8,192 bases of DNA from positions 1-8,192 of the forward strand of contig CAYOHP010000213.1 in assembly GCA_964403795.1 (NCBI GenBank), given 5' to 3'. How positions within the stretch are numbered: position 1 is the stretch's first letter; every line of letters begins with the position of its first letter. The notes below the pieces were generated by a model. The model was not told the DNA's origin, did no database searches, and was given only the letters and a program-made list of their open reading frames with translations. This stretch comes from CAYOHP01 sp964403795 [NCBI: uncultured bacterium] (lineage in GTDB: Bacteria; Muiribacteriota; UBA6191; CAZXTJ01). Shown piece after piece: positions 1 to 6,246 of the stretch. The translations under genes were made by a program, and so were the position numbers.

Positions 1-138
1 ACATGGCGCTCACCTCCGGGCTCTCGGACATGCCAGACACACCGCCTTCGCTGCTTCCCCGGGGTGAACCCGGGGCGCTACGGCTCCGTCCTGGTTGATC
101 TGCAGCTCGCCCCGACCTCGAACCTCGCTCGACCTTGG
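1..138. repeat. Left-edge copy of the interspersed hairpin repeat element
   Basis: This non-coding stretch has the same layout as the repeat block at the right end of the window. The 19-nt inverted repeat CCCCGGGGTGAACCCGGGG lies at 57-75 inside a longer conserved run (about 44-79). The motif TCTGCAGCTC follows at 99-108, exactly 42 bases after the hairpin start, the same offset as at 8056/8098. Bases 8-48 (GCTCACC to CGCCTT) resemble, in diverged form, the half-unit at 8008-8047, and 99-138 are a degenerate version of the same half-unit. The element ends about 25 bases before the kinase start, so the kinase promoter or leader must overlap it. Equality of the core and the offset is seen directly; common origin is inferred. 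Confidence 0.75.
57..75. repeat. Perfect 7-bp inverted repeat, copy 1 of the hairpin core
   Basis: CCCCGGG, a GTGAA loop, then CCCGGGG. It is identical to the core at 8056-8074 and the reverse complement of the core at 6569-6587. As RNA it would form a stable GC-only stem with a 5-nt loop. There is no T-run after it on either strand, so it is not a classical intrinsic terminator. Confidence 0.85.
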
Positions 139-163
139 CGGAGGCCCACTCCGCGGGTTACGA

Positions 164-1504
164 ATGGGGGTGACAGGCCTGGGGGCCGCGATCCTCACAC
201 CGGGTACCTGGTTCGGTCGCTACTACGTCATCGCCCCCCTGGGCGAGGGCGGGATGAGCGAGGTCTTCCTGGGCTATGACGTCCGGGAGCCTCGCTTCGT
301 CGCGCTCAAGCTGCCCCGGGAGCGATTCCGCAGCGACCCGGGCGCCCTGGGCCGGCTCCGCCGCGAGGGCGAGATCTACCAGAAGCTGCAGCACGACAGC
401 ATCGTTCGCCTGCTCGACGGGGGACCGCTCCAGGACGGCGGCTACTTCCTGGCCCAGGAGTTCCTCCGGGGCCAGTCCCTGACCGAACGCCTGGACCAGG
501 TCGGCGGTCCCATGGAACTCCCCGAGGTCATGCCGATCTTCGAGGACCTGGCCTCGGCCCTGAACTGCGCCCATCGCAACGGGATCATCCACCGCGACGT
601 CCAGCCCGAGAACGTGATGGTCCAGCCCGACGGCCGCGGCAAGCTCTACGACTTCGGGATCGCCTTCGCCTCCGACGGCCATGTGCGCACCGCGGTCGGC
701 ACCGTGATGGGCACGTTGATCTACTCGGCCCCCGAGCAGCGGCGGGGCGAGCCGGTCGACCACCGGACCGACATCTTCGGCCTGGGGGCCATCTTCTACG
801 AGATGCTCACCGGCCGGAAGGCGATCCAGGCCCGCACCTTCGACGAAGCGATCGCGGCCACCACCGACGACCTCCCGCTCCCCTCCCGCCGCAACCCCAA
901 GGTCCCGCCCCTGATCGACGAGCTGTGCCGGCGGCTTCTCCGGGACGACCCCGGCGAGCGCTACCAGGACCTCCGCCAGATGCTCGTCGACCTCGGCAAG
1001 CTCCGGCTCGAGGGCGACGAGGCGGTGAAGCTGGCGGTCTTCGGCTCCTCCGAGATGCGGGCCCTGGACGAGGCCCTCCGTGCCCTGCGCGGCGGCGACA
1101 CCAAGTCGGCCGCCCGGATCGCCGCCGAGCTCGCCGCCCAGGCCGGCAAGGAACCCAGCGCCGAGGTGCTCTACCTCCAGGCCATGCTGCTCGACGCCTC
1201 GGGTCGGTCCGACCTGGCGGTCCGCCAGCTCGAGAAGGCGCTCTACTACGCCCCCGAGAACCTCGACGTGGCCCTCGACTACGCCATGGTCAGCCTCCGC
1301 CAGAAGGACTACGACCGGGCGCTCCGGGTCCTCGACAGCGTCCAGGGCGTGGCCCGGGGCAGCCTGCTGGTGCTCGGCCTCATGGATGCGGTCCAGGCCA
1401 TCCCCTCGGCGCCTGCCGAAGCGCTGGTCGACCCCCCGGGGAGCGCAGGCCGATCCGGCATCCTGGGCTCGATCCGCTCCTTCTTCGGGCGGAAGGGCGG
1501 GTAG
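164..1504 (+). CDS. Hanks-type Ser/Thr protein kinase with TPR-like C-terminal tail; catalytic-loop Lys replaced by Gln
   Basis: The product is a 446-residue protein counted from ATG 164. The kinase domain covers about residues 19-280. It has the Gly loop GEGGMSEV (27-34), ATP-anchoring Lys49 in VALK, a likely helix-C Glu68, the catalytic loop HRDVQPEN (143-150), DFG (163-165), APE (189-191), the D-x-F-x-x-G Asp203 and the late conserved Arg266. The family normally has Lys two residues after the catalytic Asp; here it is Gln147 (CAG at 602-604), so activity may be altered or low. Residues about 303-393 form alternating helices resembling two or three TPR units, probably for partner binding. 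I see no membrane segment, so it should be cytosolic. The frame is open back to a TTG at 95, but that part lies in repeat DNA; ATG 164 fits the domain better, although no good ribosome site precedes it. It converges on the next gene with a 47-bp gap. The substrate is unknown. Confidence 0.93.
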   Translation: MGVTGLGAAILTPGTWFGRYYVIAPLGEGGMSEVFLGYDVREPRFVALKLPRERFRSDPGALGRLRREGEIYQKLQHDSIVRLLDGGPLQDGGYFLAQEFLRGQSLTERLDQVGGPMELPEVMPIFEDLASALNCAHRNGIIHRDVQPENVMVQPDGRGKLYDFGIAFASDGHVRTAVGTVMGTLIYSAPEQRRGEPVDHRTDIFGLGAIFYEMLTGRKAIQARTFDEAIAATTDDLPLPSRRNPKVPPLIDELCRRLLRDDPGERYQDLRQMLVDLGKLRLEGDEAVKLAVFGSSEMRALDEALRALRGGDTKSAARIAAELAAQAGKEPSAEVLYLQAMLLDASGRSDLAVRQLEKALYYAPENLDVALDYAMVSLRQKDYDRALRVLDSVQGVARGSLLVLGLMDAVQAIPSAPAEALVDPPGSAGRSGILGSIRSFFGRKGG

Positions 1505-1551
1505 CGCGCCCCCACGCTCCCGCCCCGGTCGCCCGGAGCCGGGAGGCCGCC

Positions 1552-2562
1552 TCAGGCCTCGAAGAGCCGGGTGATCTCGTCGGCCTCGGCCTCGGGGAAG
1601 GGGGTTTCCTCCCCGCCTTCCTCCAGCACCAGCCCTTCGCCGGGCTCGGTGAAGCGCCCGACCACGAAGGCCTCGATCCCCAGATCCCGCACCGCGTCCA
1701 GGACCACGTCGGTGTCCTCGGGGCTGACCGCGGCCAGCAACGCCCCCGAGGCCAGCAGGCGCAGCGGGTCCAGCCCGTACTCGGCGCAGAGCGCATCGGT
1801 CTCGGGATAGATGTGGACGTGGTCGACGTAGACCCGGGCGCCCTTCCCCGAGAGCACCGAGAGTTCGCGGACCGCACCCAGGAGCCCGCCCTCGGTGGGG
1901 TCGTGCAACGCATCCGGATGGCACACCTCGAGGATGCGCTGGGCCGGCTCCACCACCGAGATCCCGGGACGGAACAGGTACTCCTGGGCCGTCTCGATCC
2001 AGGTATGGCTGAAGCGCTTGCGCAGCTCCCGGGAGCGTTCTCGGGCGATGATCGAGGTGGCTTCGATCGCCAGTCCCTTGACCAGGATCAGGTCGTCGTC
2101 GACCTGGATCCGGCGATTGTCGACCAGGCGCTCCCGGGTGGTCTCCCCGAGCATGGTGCCGGCCACGATGGGGCGGTCGAGACCGGCCGTGACCTCGGTA
2201 TGGCCGCCGACCAGTTCCGCCCCCACCTCGGCCAGCGCCCCCCGGAGATCGGCGAAGACCCGCTCGGCCATCTCCTGTTCGCAACCTTCCGGGAGCAGCA
2301 CGGTGGCCAGGAACCAGCGGGGTCGGGCCCCCATGCAAGCGACATCGTTGGCGTTGACCTGGACCGCGTACCAGCCGGTGCGTCGCCCCGCGAAGGTGAT
2401 GGGGTCCGACTTGGCGACCAGCAGGGTCTTCCCGAAATCGATGGCGGCCGCGTCCTCGCCCACGGCCGGGCCCACGACCACCCGCGCATCCCGGCCGACG
2501 AAGCCGGAGAGCAGGTTCGAGAGGGTGCGGGAGGGGAGCTTTCCGACCGGGAGTCGGGGCAT
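1552..2562 (-). CDS. AIR-synthase-related / HypE-like ATP-binding protein
   Basis: This 336-residue protein belongs to the PurM/ThiL/SelD/HypE superfamily, whose members activate a substrate with ATP in a two-domain fold. The N-terminal AIRS domain shows PAVGEDAAAI (32-41), KSDPITF (51-57), VNANDVACMGARP (69-81) and GGHTEVT (119-125). These are the acidic Mg-ATP loop and the lid motifs. The C-terminal AIRS_C domain shows HDPTEGGL (220-227) and the LASGALLAAV strand (270-279). The motif pattern is closest to the HypE-like branch. However, the C-terminus reads TRLFEA and lacks the terminal Cys that true HypE converts to the thiocarboxamide used for the hydrogenase cyanide ligand, and no hyp or hydrogenase genes are nearby. 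Its reaction is therefore unknown. ATG 2562 is the natural start; no strong Shine-Dalgarno is visible. It is divergent from the glycosyltransferase gene with a 64-bp gap. Confidence 0.88.
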   Translation of the reverse strand: MPRLPVGKLPSRTLSNLLSGFVGRDARVVVGPAVGEDAAAIDFGKTLLVAKSDPITFAGRRTGWYAVQVNANDVACMGARPRWFLATVLLPEGCEQEMAERVFADLRGALAEVGAELVGGHTEVTAGLDRPIVAGTMLGETTRERLVDNRRIQVDDDLILVKGLAIEATSIIARERSRELRKRFSHTWIETAQEYLFRPGISVVEPAQRILEVCHPDALHDPTEGGLLGAVRELSVLSGKGARVYVDHVHIYPETDALCAEYGLDPLRLLASGALLAAVSPEDTDVVLDAVRDLGIEAFVVGRFTEPGEGLVLEEGGEETPFPEAEADEITRLFEA

Positions 2563-2626
2563 GGACCGAGCCTATCAGGCGGTCAACCCTCGGGCAAGGC
2601 GGCCGCGAAGGTGGTAGGAAGGGTCC

Positions 2627-3499
2627 ATGCCCCGCCCCACTGCACTGAACATCACCCTCATGGCCACCGAGCGCCATGACCCGGTCTACGAAGAGCTGAT
2701 CGTGCTCCTCGCCGAGACCCTGGGAAGGCTGGGAATCAAGGTCTCGCGATCCAGGGGAGGCCTGGTGGCGGACCGGCCCAACCTGATCCTCGGCTTCACG
2801 GCCTTTCTCGACGAGGGTGTCCTGGCCGAGATCGAGGCCACCGGGAAGCCCTGGTTCCTGTTCCAGACGGAACCCCTCGACCTCCGGTTGGGCGACCTCC
2901 CGAAGCGGCCCGGGTTCCTCGAGTTCCTGAAGCGCGCACCGGTGGTCTGGGACTATTCCCGGGACAATCTGGCCTTCCTCCAGGGCATCGGCGTCTCCCG
3001 GGCCCATTACATCCCGATCGGGCATGCCAAGGCCCTGGAGCGGATCCCGGTCGCCCCCGAGGCCGGCAAGTCGATCGACGTCCTGTTCTTCGGGCGCCAG
3101 TCGCCCCGCCGCATGGAGATCCTCAACCGGATCGCGGCCCAGGGCCTGAAGGTCCAGATGCTGGTCGGCAGCTACGGCCAGGCCCGGGACCAGGAGGTCG
3201 CCAAGGCCAAGGTGATCCTGAACCTGCACTTCTTCGAACTCGCGGCCCTGGAGCAGATCCGGATCTCCTACCTGCTGAACAACCGTTGCTGCGTGGTGTC
3301 CGAGGCCTCCGGGGACGACCCCTACGGTGGGGCCGTGACCTTCGCTCCCCCCGATCGGCTCCCCGAGACCTGCCGCCAGCTCTGTGCCCCGGGTGCCGAG
3401 GTCGAGCGCCGTCGCCGGGCCGAAGCCGGCTACCGGGCGCTCCAGGCCCTCGACATGCAGGGAGCCATGGCGGAGGCCCTGGACGCGCTCCCGTTCTGA
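2627..3499 (+). CDS. CgeB-like GT-B family glycosyltransferase
   Basis: This protein of 290 residues has no signal peptide or membrane helix. The second half carries features typical of the CgeB-type glycosyltransferase_1 group. These are a strand plus turn, DVLFFGRQSPRRMEIL (151-166), opening the C-terminal Rossmann domain, then AKVILNLHFFE (194-204) and LEQIRISYLLNNRCCVVSE (208-226). The last segment corresponds to the nucleotide-sugar-binding helix, where Glu and Arg are conserved. The first half (about 1-130) would be the acceptor domain and is poorly conserved. Start ATG 2627 follows a good ribosome site, AGGAAGGG at 2616-2623. The donor and acceptor cannot be read from the sequence. No polysaccharide or spore-coat cluster surrounds it; it stands alone between two genes on the other strand. 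The family call is recalled from motif shape, without a search. Confidence 0.78.
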   Translation: MPRPTALNITLMATERHDPVYEELIVLLAETLGRLGIKVSRSRGGLVADRPNLILGFTAFLDEGVLAEIEATGKPWFLFQTEPLDLRLGDLPKRPGFLEFLKRAPVVWDYSRDNLAFLQGIGVSRAHYIPIGHAKALERIPVAPEAGKSIDVLFFGRQSPRRMEILNRIAAQGLKVQMLVGSYGQARDQEVAKAKVILNLHFFELAALEQIRISYLLNNRCCVVSEASGDDPYGGAVTFAPPDRLPETCRQLCAPGAEVERRRRAEAGYRALQALDMQGAMAEALDALPF

Positions 3500-3510
3500 C
3501 CCGGGATGCT

Positions 3511-3523
3511 CGCCCGGCGGGCG
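3511..3523. terminator. Possible weak hairpin between convergent genes
   Basis: CGCCC-GGC-GGGCG is a 5-bp GC stem in the 82-bp gap between the stops of the glycosyltransferase and ureohydrolase genes. No T-tract follows on either strand. A terminator role is supported only by its position between convergent genes. Confidence 0.25.
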
Positions 3524-3581
3524 GGGCTCCGTCCCCCGGGACTCCCGGCCCTCGTGAGCCGGATCCAGGCGCCCACTCGTC

Positions 3582-4661
3582 TCAGCGACCCGGGCCGGCC
3601 TCCGCCAGCGCCGCCCCGATCGAGCGGTAGAGCACCCGGGCGCCGACGTTGGCGTTCCAGTCCTTGCCCCACTCGCCCGGATCCAGCGATCGGCAAGGCG
3701 CCACCTCGTTCAGGTCCCCGCCCACGATCCGGCGCCCGCTGCGCACTACCGCACGCAGCAGCTCCCAGAGCTCGTCGATGGCCAGCCCGCCCGGCACCGG
3801 GGTCCCGGTGTCGGGGCAGAGCTTGGGATCGAGGCCGTCGATGTCCAGGCTCAGGTAGACGTGCTCCGGGAGGTCGGCCACGATCCGCTCCGCCAGGCTG
3901 GCCCAGCTCCCGCCCCGCATCCGGGTCTCCGCCAGGCGCTGGTCGAAGTGGGTGACGATCCGGGTCCCCATGTCCCCGGCCTGGGTCATGGCGTACTCGG
4001 CTTCCCCGAAGTCCCGGATCCCGACCTGGACCAGGGATGCCACCCCGCCCTCGGCCCCGATCCGGGTCACCACGTTGTGCATGATGCTGGCGTGGCTCCA
4101 CTCGAAGCCCTCGTAGGCGTCGCGCAGGTCGGCGTGGGCGTCGACGTGGAGGATGCCGAGCCCGGGGAACCTGCGCCCGTGGGCCCGGATCGACCCGAAG
4201 GGCGTGCTGTGGTCGCCCCCCAGGACCCAGGCGATCCGGCCGGCGGCCAGCACACTCTCGACCTGGGCCTCGACCAGCTCGTTCAGCCGGCTCCCGATAC
4301 GGTTCACCTCGGCCAGGTTCGCCTCCAGCTCGGGCCTCCCGTCGAGGACGCCCCCGGCCTCGATCACCGGGACCGCCAGCTCGCGGGCGCGTTCCCCGAG
4401 CTCACGGATGGTCGCAGCCGGCCCCTCCCCGAGCCGGCGCATGGTGATCCCCTGGAGGTACGGCCGACCGAAGTCGAGGTCGAAGAGGTCGACCTGATGG
4501 CTGGCGGCCAGGACCGCGGCGGGACCGTTCCGGGTGCCGTCCCGGTAGCTGGTTGTGGCGTCGAAGGGCACCGGGATGACGACCACCCGCGCCCCCTCGG
4601 GGTCGTCGGGGAGACCGTAGAGGCCCTCGCCCTGGGCTGCGCCGTCGGGATCGAATTCCAT
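3582..4661 (-). CDS. Agmatinase/arginase-family ureohydrolase
   Basis: This 359-residue enzyme hydrolyses a guanidino group to urea at a binuclear Mn (or Ni) centre. All six expected metal ligands are present: His151 in GGDHS, Asp174, His176 and Asp178 in DAHAD, and Asp273 and Asp275 in SLDIDGLDP. The GGDLNEVAP segment (314-322) matches the late conserved Glu region. The N-terminal part has the family pattern IPVPFDATTSYRDGTRNGP (29-47). At 359 residues it is longer than the roughly 300-residue classical SpeB; the extra length includes a helical stretch around 84-135. Agmatinase (agmatine to putrescine plus urea) is the default call. Formimidoylglutamase, guanidinobutyrase or the longer guanidine hydrolases of this superfamily remain possible, because substrate-loop residues cannot be judged by eye. 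No polyamine or histidine-degradation gene is adjacent. It is divergent from the HEAT gene, with no clear ribosome site before ATG 4661. Confidence 0.92.
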   Translation of the reverse strand: MEFDPDGAAQGEGLYGLPDDPEGARVVVIPVPFDATTSYRDGTRNGPAAVLAASHQVDLFDLDFGRPYLQGITMRRLGEGPAATIRELGERARELAVPVIEAGGVLDGRPELEANLAEVNRIGSRLNELVEAQVESVLAAGRIAWVLGGDHSTPFGSIRAHGRRFPGLGILHVDAHADLRDAYEGFEWSHASIMHNVVTRIGAEGGVASLVQVGIRDFGEAEYAMTQAGDMGTRIVTHFDQRLAETRMRGGSWASLAERIVADLPEHVYLSLDIDGLDPKLCPDTGTPVPGGLAIDELWELLRAVVRSGRRIVGGDLNEVAPCRSLDPGEWGKDWNANVGARVLYRSIGAALAEAGPGR

Positions 4662-4752
4662 GGTGGGACCAAGCTACCACTCGCTGACCCGGTTCAGAGC
4701 CTTCCCGATCTCTCCGGTGGGCCGAGCTCCGGAATTGGGTTACGTTATCCCT

Positions 4753-4759
4753 GGGAGGT
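4753..4759 (+). promoter_or_regulatory. Ribosome binding site that decides the HEAT-protein start
   Basis: GGGAGGT lies 10 bases before GTG 4770. The same frame is open far upstream through the antisense of the ureohydrolase gene, so this site together with the signal peptide beginning at GTG fixes the real start. Confidence 0.7.
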
Positions 4760-4769
4760 CCCGACCACG

Positions 4770-5555
4770 GTGCGGAGCCGGCTTCGTGCCTACGTCCTGG
4801 CGGTCCTGGCCGCGGCCGTCCTGCTCCCCACCGCCGAGCCGGTAGACCCTCCCGGATCCCGGGTGGCCCGCCTCCCCGGGGTCTCGTCCCTCGCCGACCG
4901 GCTCTCGGACCAGGGCCAGGCCGACGCGGCCCGACTGCTCCGGGATCTCTTGGCCGCCATGGGTGGAGACCTCTCCCTCGAGTCCGTCACGGGTACCGAG
5001 TTCGAGGAAGGCTGGCAGCTCGCCGAGGCCGAGGACGAGGCGACCCGGGCCTTCCGGGACGTCCCCGAAGAGGAACGGGTCCTGCTCTGGGAGCTGGCCC
5101 TGGACAGCCTCCTCCCGTCCCCGTTGCGTTGTCGTCTGGTCCGCCTGCTCGACGGCTCCCGGCCGGCACCGGGGATCTTGATCCGGGCCCTCCAGGGCAC
5201 CACGGGCCCGGTGGCCTGGGAGGCTGCGGTCCGGCTCGGCGGCTACCCGTCGCCCGAGGCCCGGGAGGCCCTGGAGCAGGCCGCTACCCAGGGTCGGGGC
5301 TGGGGTCGCCAGTACGCCCTGGTCGGCCTGGCCAGGCTCGGGGATCCGGCCGCGGCCGAGGCCGTGAAGCAGGCCGCGGGCGACCCGTCCCCGGCGGTGC
5401 GCCGGCATGTCGCCCTGGCCCTGGCCGAACTCGGGAATCCCACGGACCTTCTCTTCCTCACCGAGATGGCAGCGACCAGCGACGATCCCTTCATGCAGAA
5501 GGTCGTGATCCACGCCCGCCGCCGGATCCGGGACCGCCACCCGTCGATGCCGTAA
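4770..5555 (+). CDS. Exported HEAT-repeat protein
   Basis: This is a 261-residue protein starting at GTG 4770. The N-terminus is a classical Sec signal: basic VRSRLRA, hydrophobic YVLAVLAAAVLLP (8-20), then a small/polar cleavage zone near TAEP. A helical region follows at about 31-125. Residues about 135-255 carry HEAT-type helical repeats with typical signatures, such as VAWEAAVRLGGYPSPEAREAL (148-168, given here as landmarks VAWEAAVRLGG and PEAREAL), QYALVGLARLGDPAAAEAV (181-199) and VRRHVALALAELGNP (210-224). These are the PBS-lyase/HEAT_2 style units spaced by about 30 residues. Such modules bind proteins and no catalytic residue is evident, so the partner is unknown. It is likely periplasmic. 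The same strand holds the lipoprotein gene 177 bp downstream, which may be functionally linked. Confidence 0.85.
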   Translation: MRSRLRAYVLAVLAAAVLLPTAEPVDPPGSRVARLPGVSSLADRLSDQGQADAARLLRDLLAAMGGDLSLESVTGTEFEEGWQLAEAEDEATRAFRDVPEEERVLLWELALDSLLPSPLRCRLVRLLDGSRPAPGILIRALQGTTGPVAWEAAVRLGGYPSPEAREALEQAATQGRGWGRQYALVGLARLGDPAAAEAVKQAAGDPSPAVRRHVALALAELGNPTDLLFLTEMAATSDDPFMQKVVIHARRRIRDRHPSMP

Positions 5556-5603
5556 GCGCCCCGTCCCTCTCGGCCCTCCGACCCCCCGGCCCCCCCGACC
5601 CGC

Positions 5604-5643
5604 GGACCCCAGGATCCTCATGATCCCCAGGATCCCCGGGTCC
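5604..5643. repeat. Nested inverted repeat with GGATCC-like units
   Basis: GGACCC (5604-5609) pairs with GGGTCC (5638-5643). Inside it, GGATC (5612-5616) pairs with GATCC (5622-5626) around the loop CTCAT. The 11-mer CCCCAGGATCC occurs twice, at 5607-5617 and 5625-5635. It lies about 50 bases after the HEAT gene stop and could act as a weak terminator or RNA-stability structure; no T-tract follows. Confidence 0.4.
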
Positions 5644-5668
5644 TCGGACCCTCGACCCCCGCCGATCG

Positions 5669-5686
5669 CCCCTCCCGCCCTACCCC
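5669..5686 (-). other. Predicted G-quadruplex motif on the minus strand
   Basis: The minus strand reads GGGGTAGGGCGGGAGGGG: four runs of three or more G with loops of 2, 1 and 1 bases. This is a textbook tight G-quadruplex pattern. It lies about 50 bases before the lipoprotein start, on the template strand for that gene. Confidence 0.6.
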
Positions 5687-5732
5687 GGATCGACCGATAC
5701 CTACCTGGGGACCCAGGTCTCCGGGAGGCATC

Positions 5733-6164
5733 CTGCGATTCGGTCCGGTCGGGCTGGTCCTGTTGGTCCTGGCTTTGGCTTCGGGCTGCGGCCTGGACGA
5801 CACCCGCATCCTCGACCGCACCGGCCTGACCAGCCTGGAGGAGGAGCGGACCTTCGACCAGGGAGCGCTGCAGATCACCCAGCGGGTCGAGACCACCGCG
5901 CTCTCGATCGGGACCCTCTACAACGTGCGGGCCAACCTCCTGAACACGGGCGCGGACCTCCCGGCAGCACGGGTGGAGCTGGTGGCCCAGCGGGTCCTCG
6001 ACGTCTTCGGAGGCGGGACCGAACTGGACGAGGAGCGGGTGGTCGCCCGCCAGGAACTCGGGACCTTCCCCCAGGGCGCCACCCGGGTGGTCGCCCTCGA
6101 GCACCGGGAGTTCGGGTCGGTGCGGATCCAGCTCTTCCTGCGGGTGGTCTCGGCGGGCGCCTGA
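5733..6164 (+). CDS. Small predicted lipoprotein, probable CTG start
   Basis: I do not recognise the family. The only ATG/GTG/TTG start in frame near the signal is TTG 5763, which gives MVLALASGC, too short and lacking a basic end for a signal peptide. Reading from CTG 5733 gives MRFGPVGLVLLVLALASGC (1-19). That has a basic Arg, a hydrophobic core and a lipobox-like ASGC with lipidation at Cys19, although the -3 position is Ala, not the more usual Leu. GGGAGG at 5723-5728 lies 4 bases before this CTG. The mature part (about 124 residues) looks beta-rich, with a VRANLLNTGADLPAARVEL segment and a later strand VRIQLFLRVV. The pattern recalls FxLYD-like domains, but this is weak. It shares its strand with the exported HEAT gene, which suggests both act in the envelope. 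TTG 5763 remains the conservative alternative start. Confidence 0.68.
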   Translation: MRFGPVGLVLLVLALASGCGLDDTRILDRTGLTSLEEERTFDQGALQITQRVETTALSIGTLYNVRANLLNTGADLPAARVELVAQRVLDVFGGGTELDEERVVARQELGTFPQGATRVVALEHREFGSVRIQLFLRVVSAGA

Positions 6165-6187
6165 GGCTCCGCCGCCAGCGGCCCTTT

Positions 6188-6204
6188 CCCGGGATCCGCC
6201 CGGG
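6188..6204. terminator. Possible hairpin between convergent genes
   Basis: CCCGGG-ATCCG-CCCGGG is a 6-bp stem with a 5-base loop in the 82-bp gap between the lipoprotein stop and the zinc-ribbon gene stop. No T-run follows, so only its location supports termination. Confidence 0.35.
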
Positions 6205-6246
6205 TGCGAGGCTCCGCCTGCCGGGAGCAGCCCTCGGCCCAGCCGG

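Larger units (their letters stand above)
5556..5732. other. C-rich low-complexity spacer between the HEAT and lipoprotein genes
   Basis: This non-coding stretch has long C-runs on the plus strand, nested inverted repeats at 5604-5643 and a tight G-quadruplex motif on the minus strand at 5669-5686. The final part holds a ribosome site, GGGAGG at 5723-5728. Reading frames through it give Pro/Arg or Gly/Arg low-complexity peptides, as expected for non-coding GC-rich DNA. Confidence 0.7.

Noticed and set aside
1-138. Insertion sequence end or phage attachment site
   Set aside because: No transposase or integrase gene lies in the window and no target-site duplication can be seen; a short interspersed repeat explains it better.
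1552-2562. Hydrogenase maturation gene hypE
   Set aside because: The C-terminal Cys needed by HypE is absent and no hydrogenase or hyp genes are nearby.
925-2679. Plus-strand open frame of 584 residues through the kinase tail and the HypE-like gene
   Set aside because: It is out of frame with the kinase and antisense to the HypE-like gene; no recognisable domain.
158-3229. Minus-strand open frame of 1023 residues across the kinase, HypE-like and glycosyltransferase genes
   Set aside because: It is antisense to two genes with clear domain motifs and overlaps the HypE-like gene in another frame; the peptide is low-complexity Gly/Arg/Pro/Asp with no domain. High GC removes stop codons, so long false frames are expected.
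3861-4769. N-terminal extension of the HEAT-protein frame into the ureohydrolase antisense
   Set aside because: A GTG at 4770 with GGGAGGT 10 bases before it opens a classical signal peptide; the upstream 300 codons are a shadow of the ureohydrolase.
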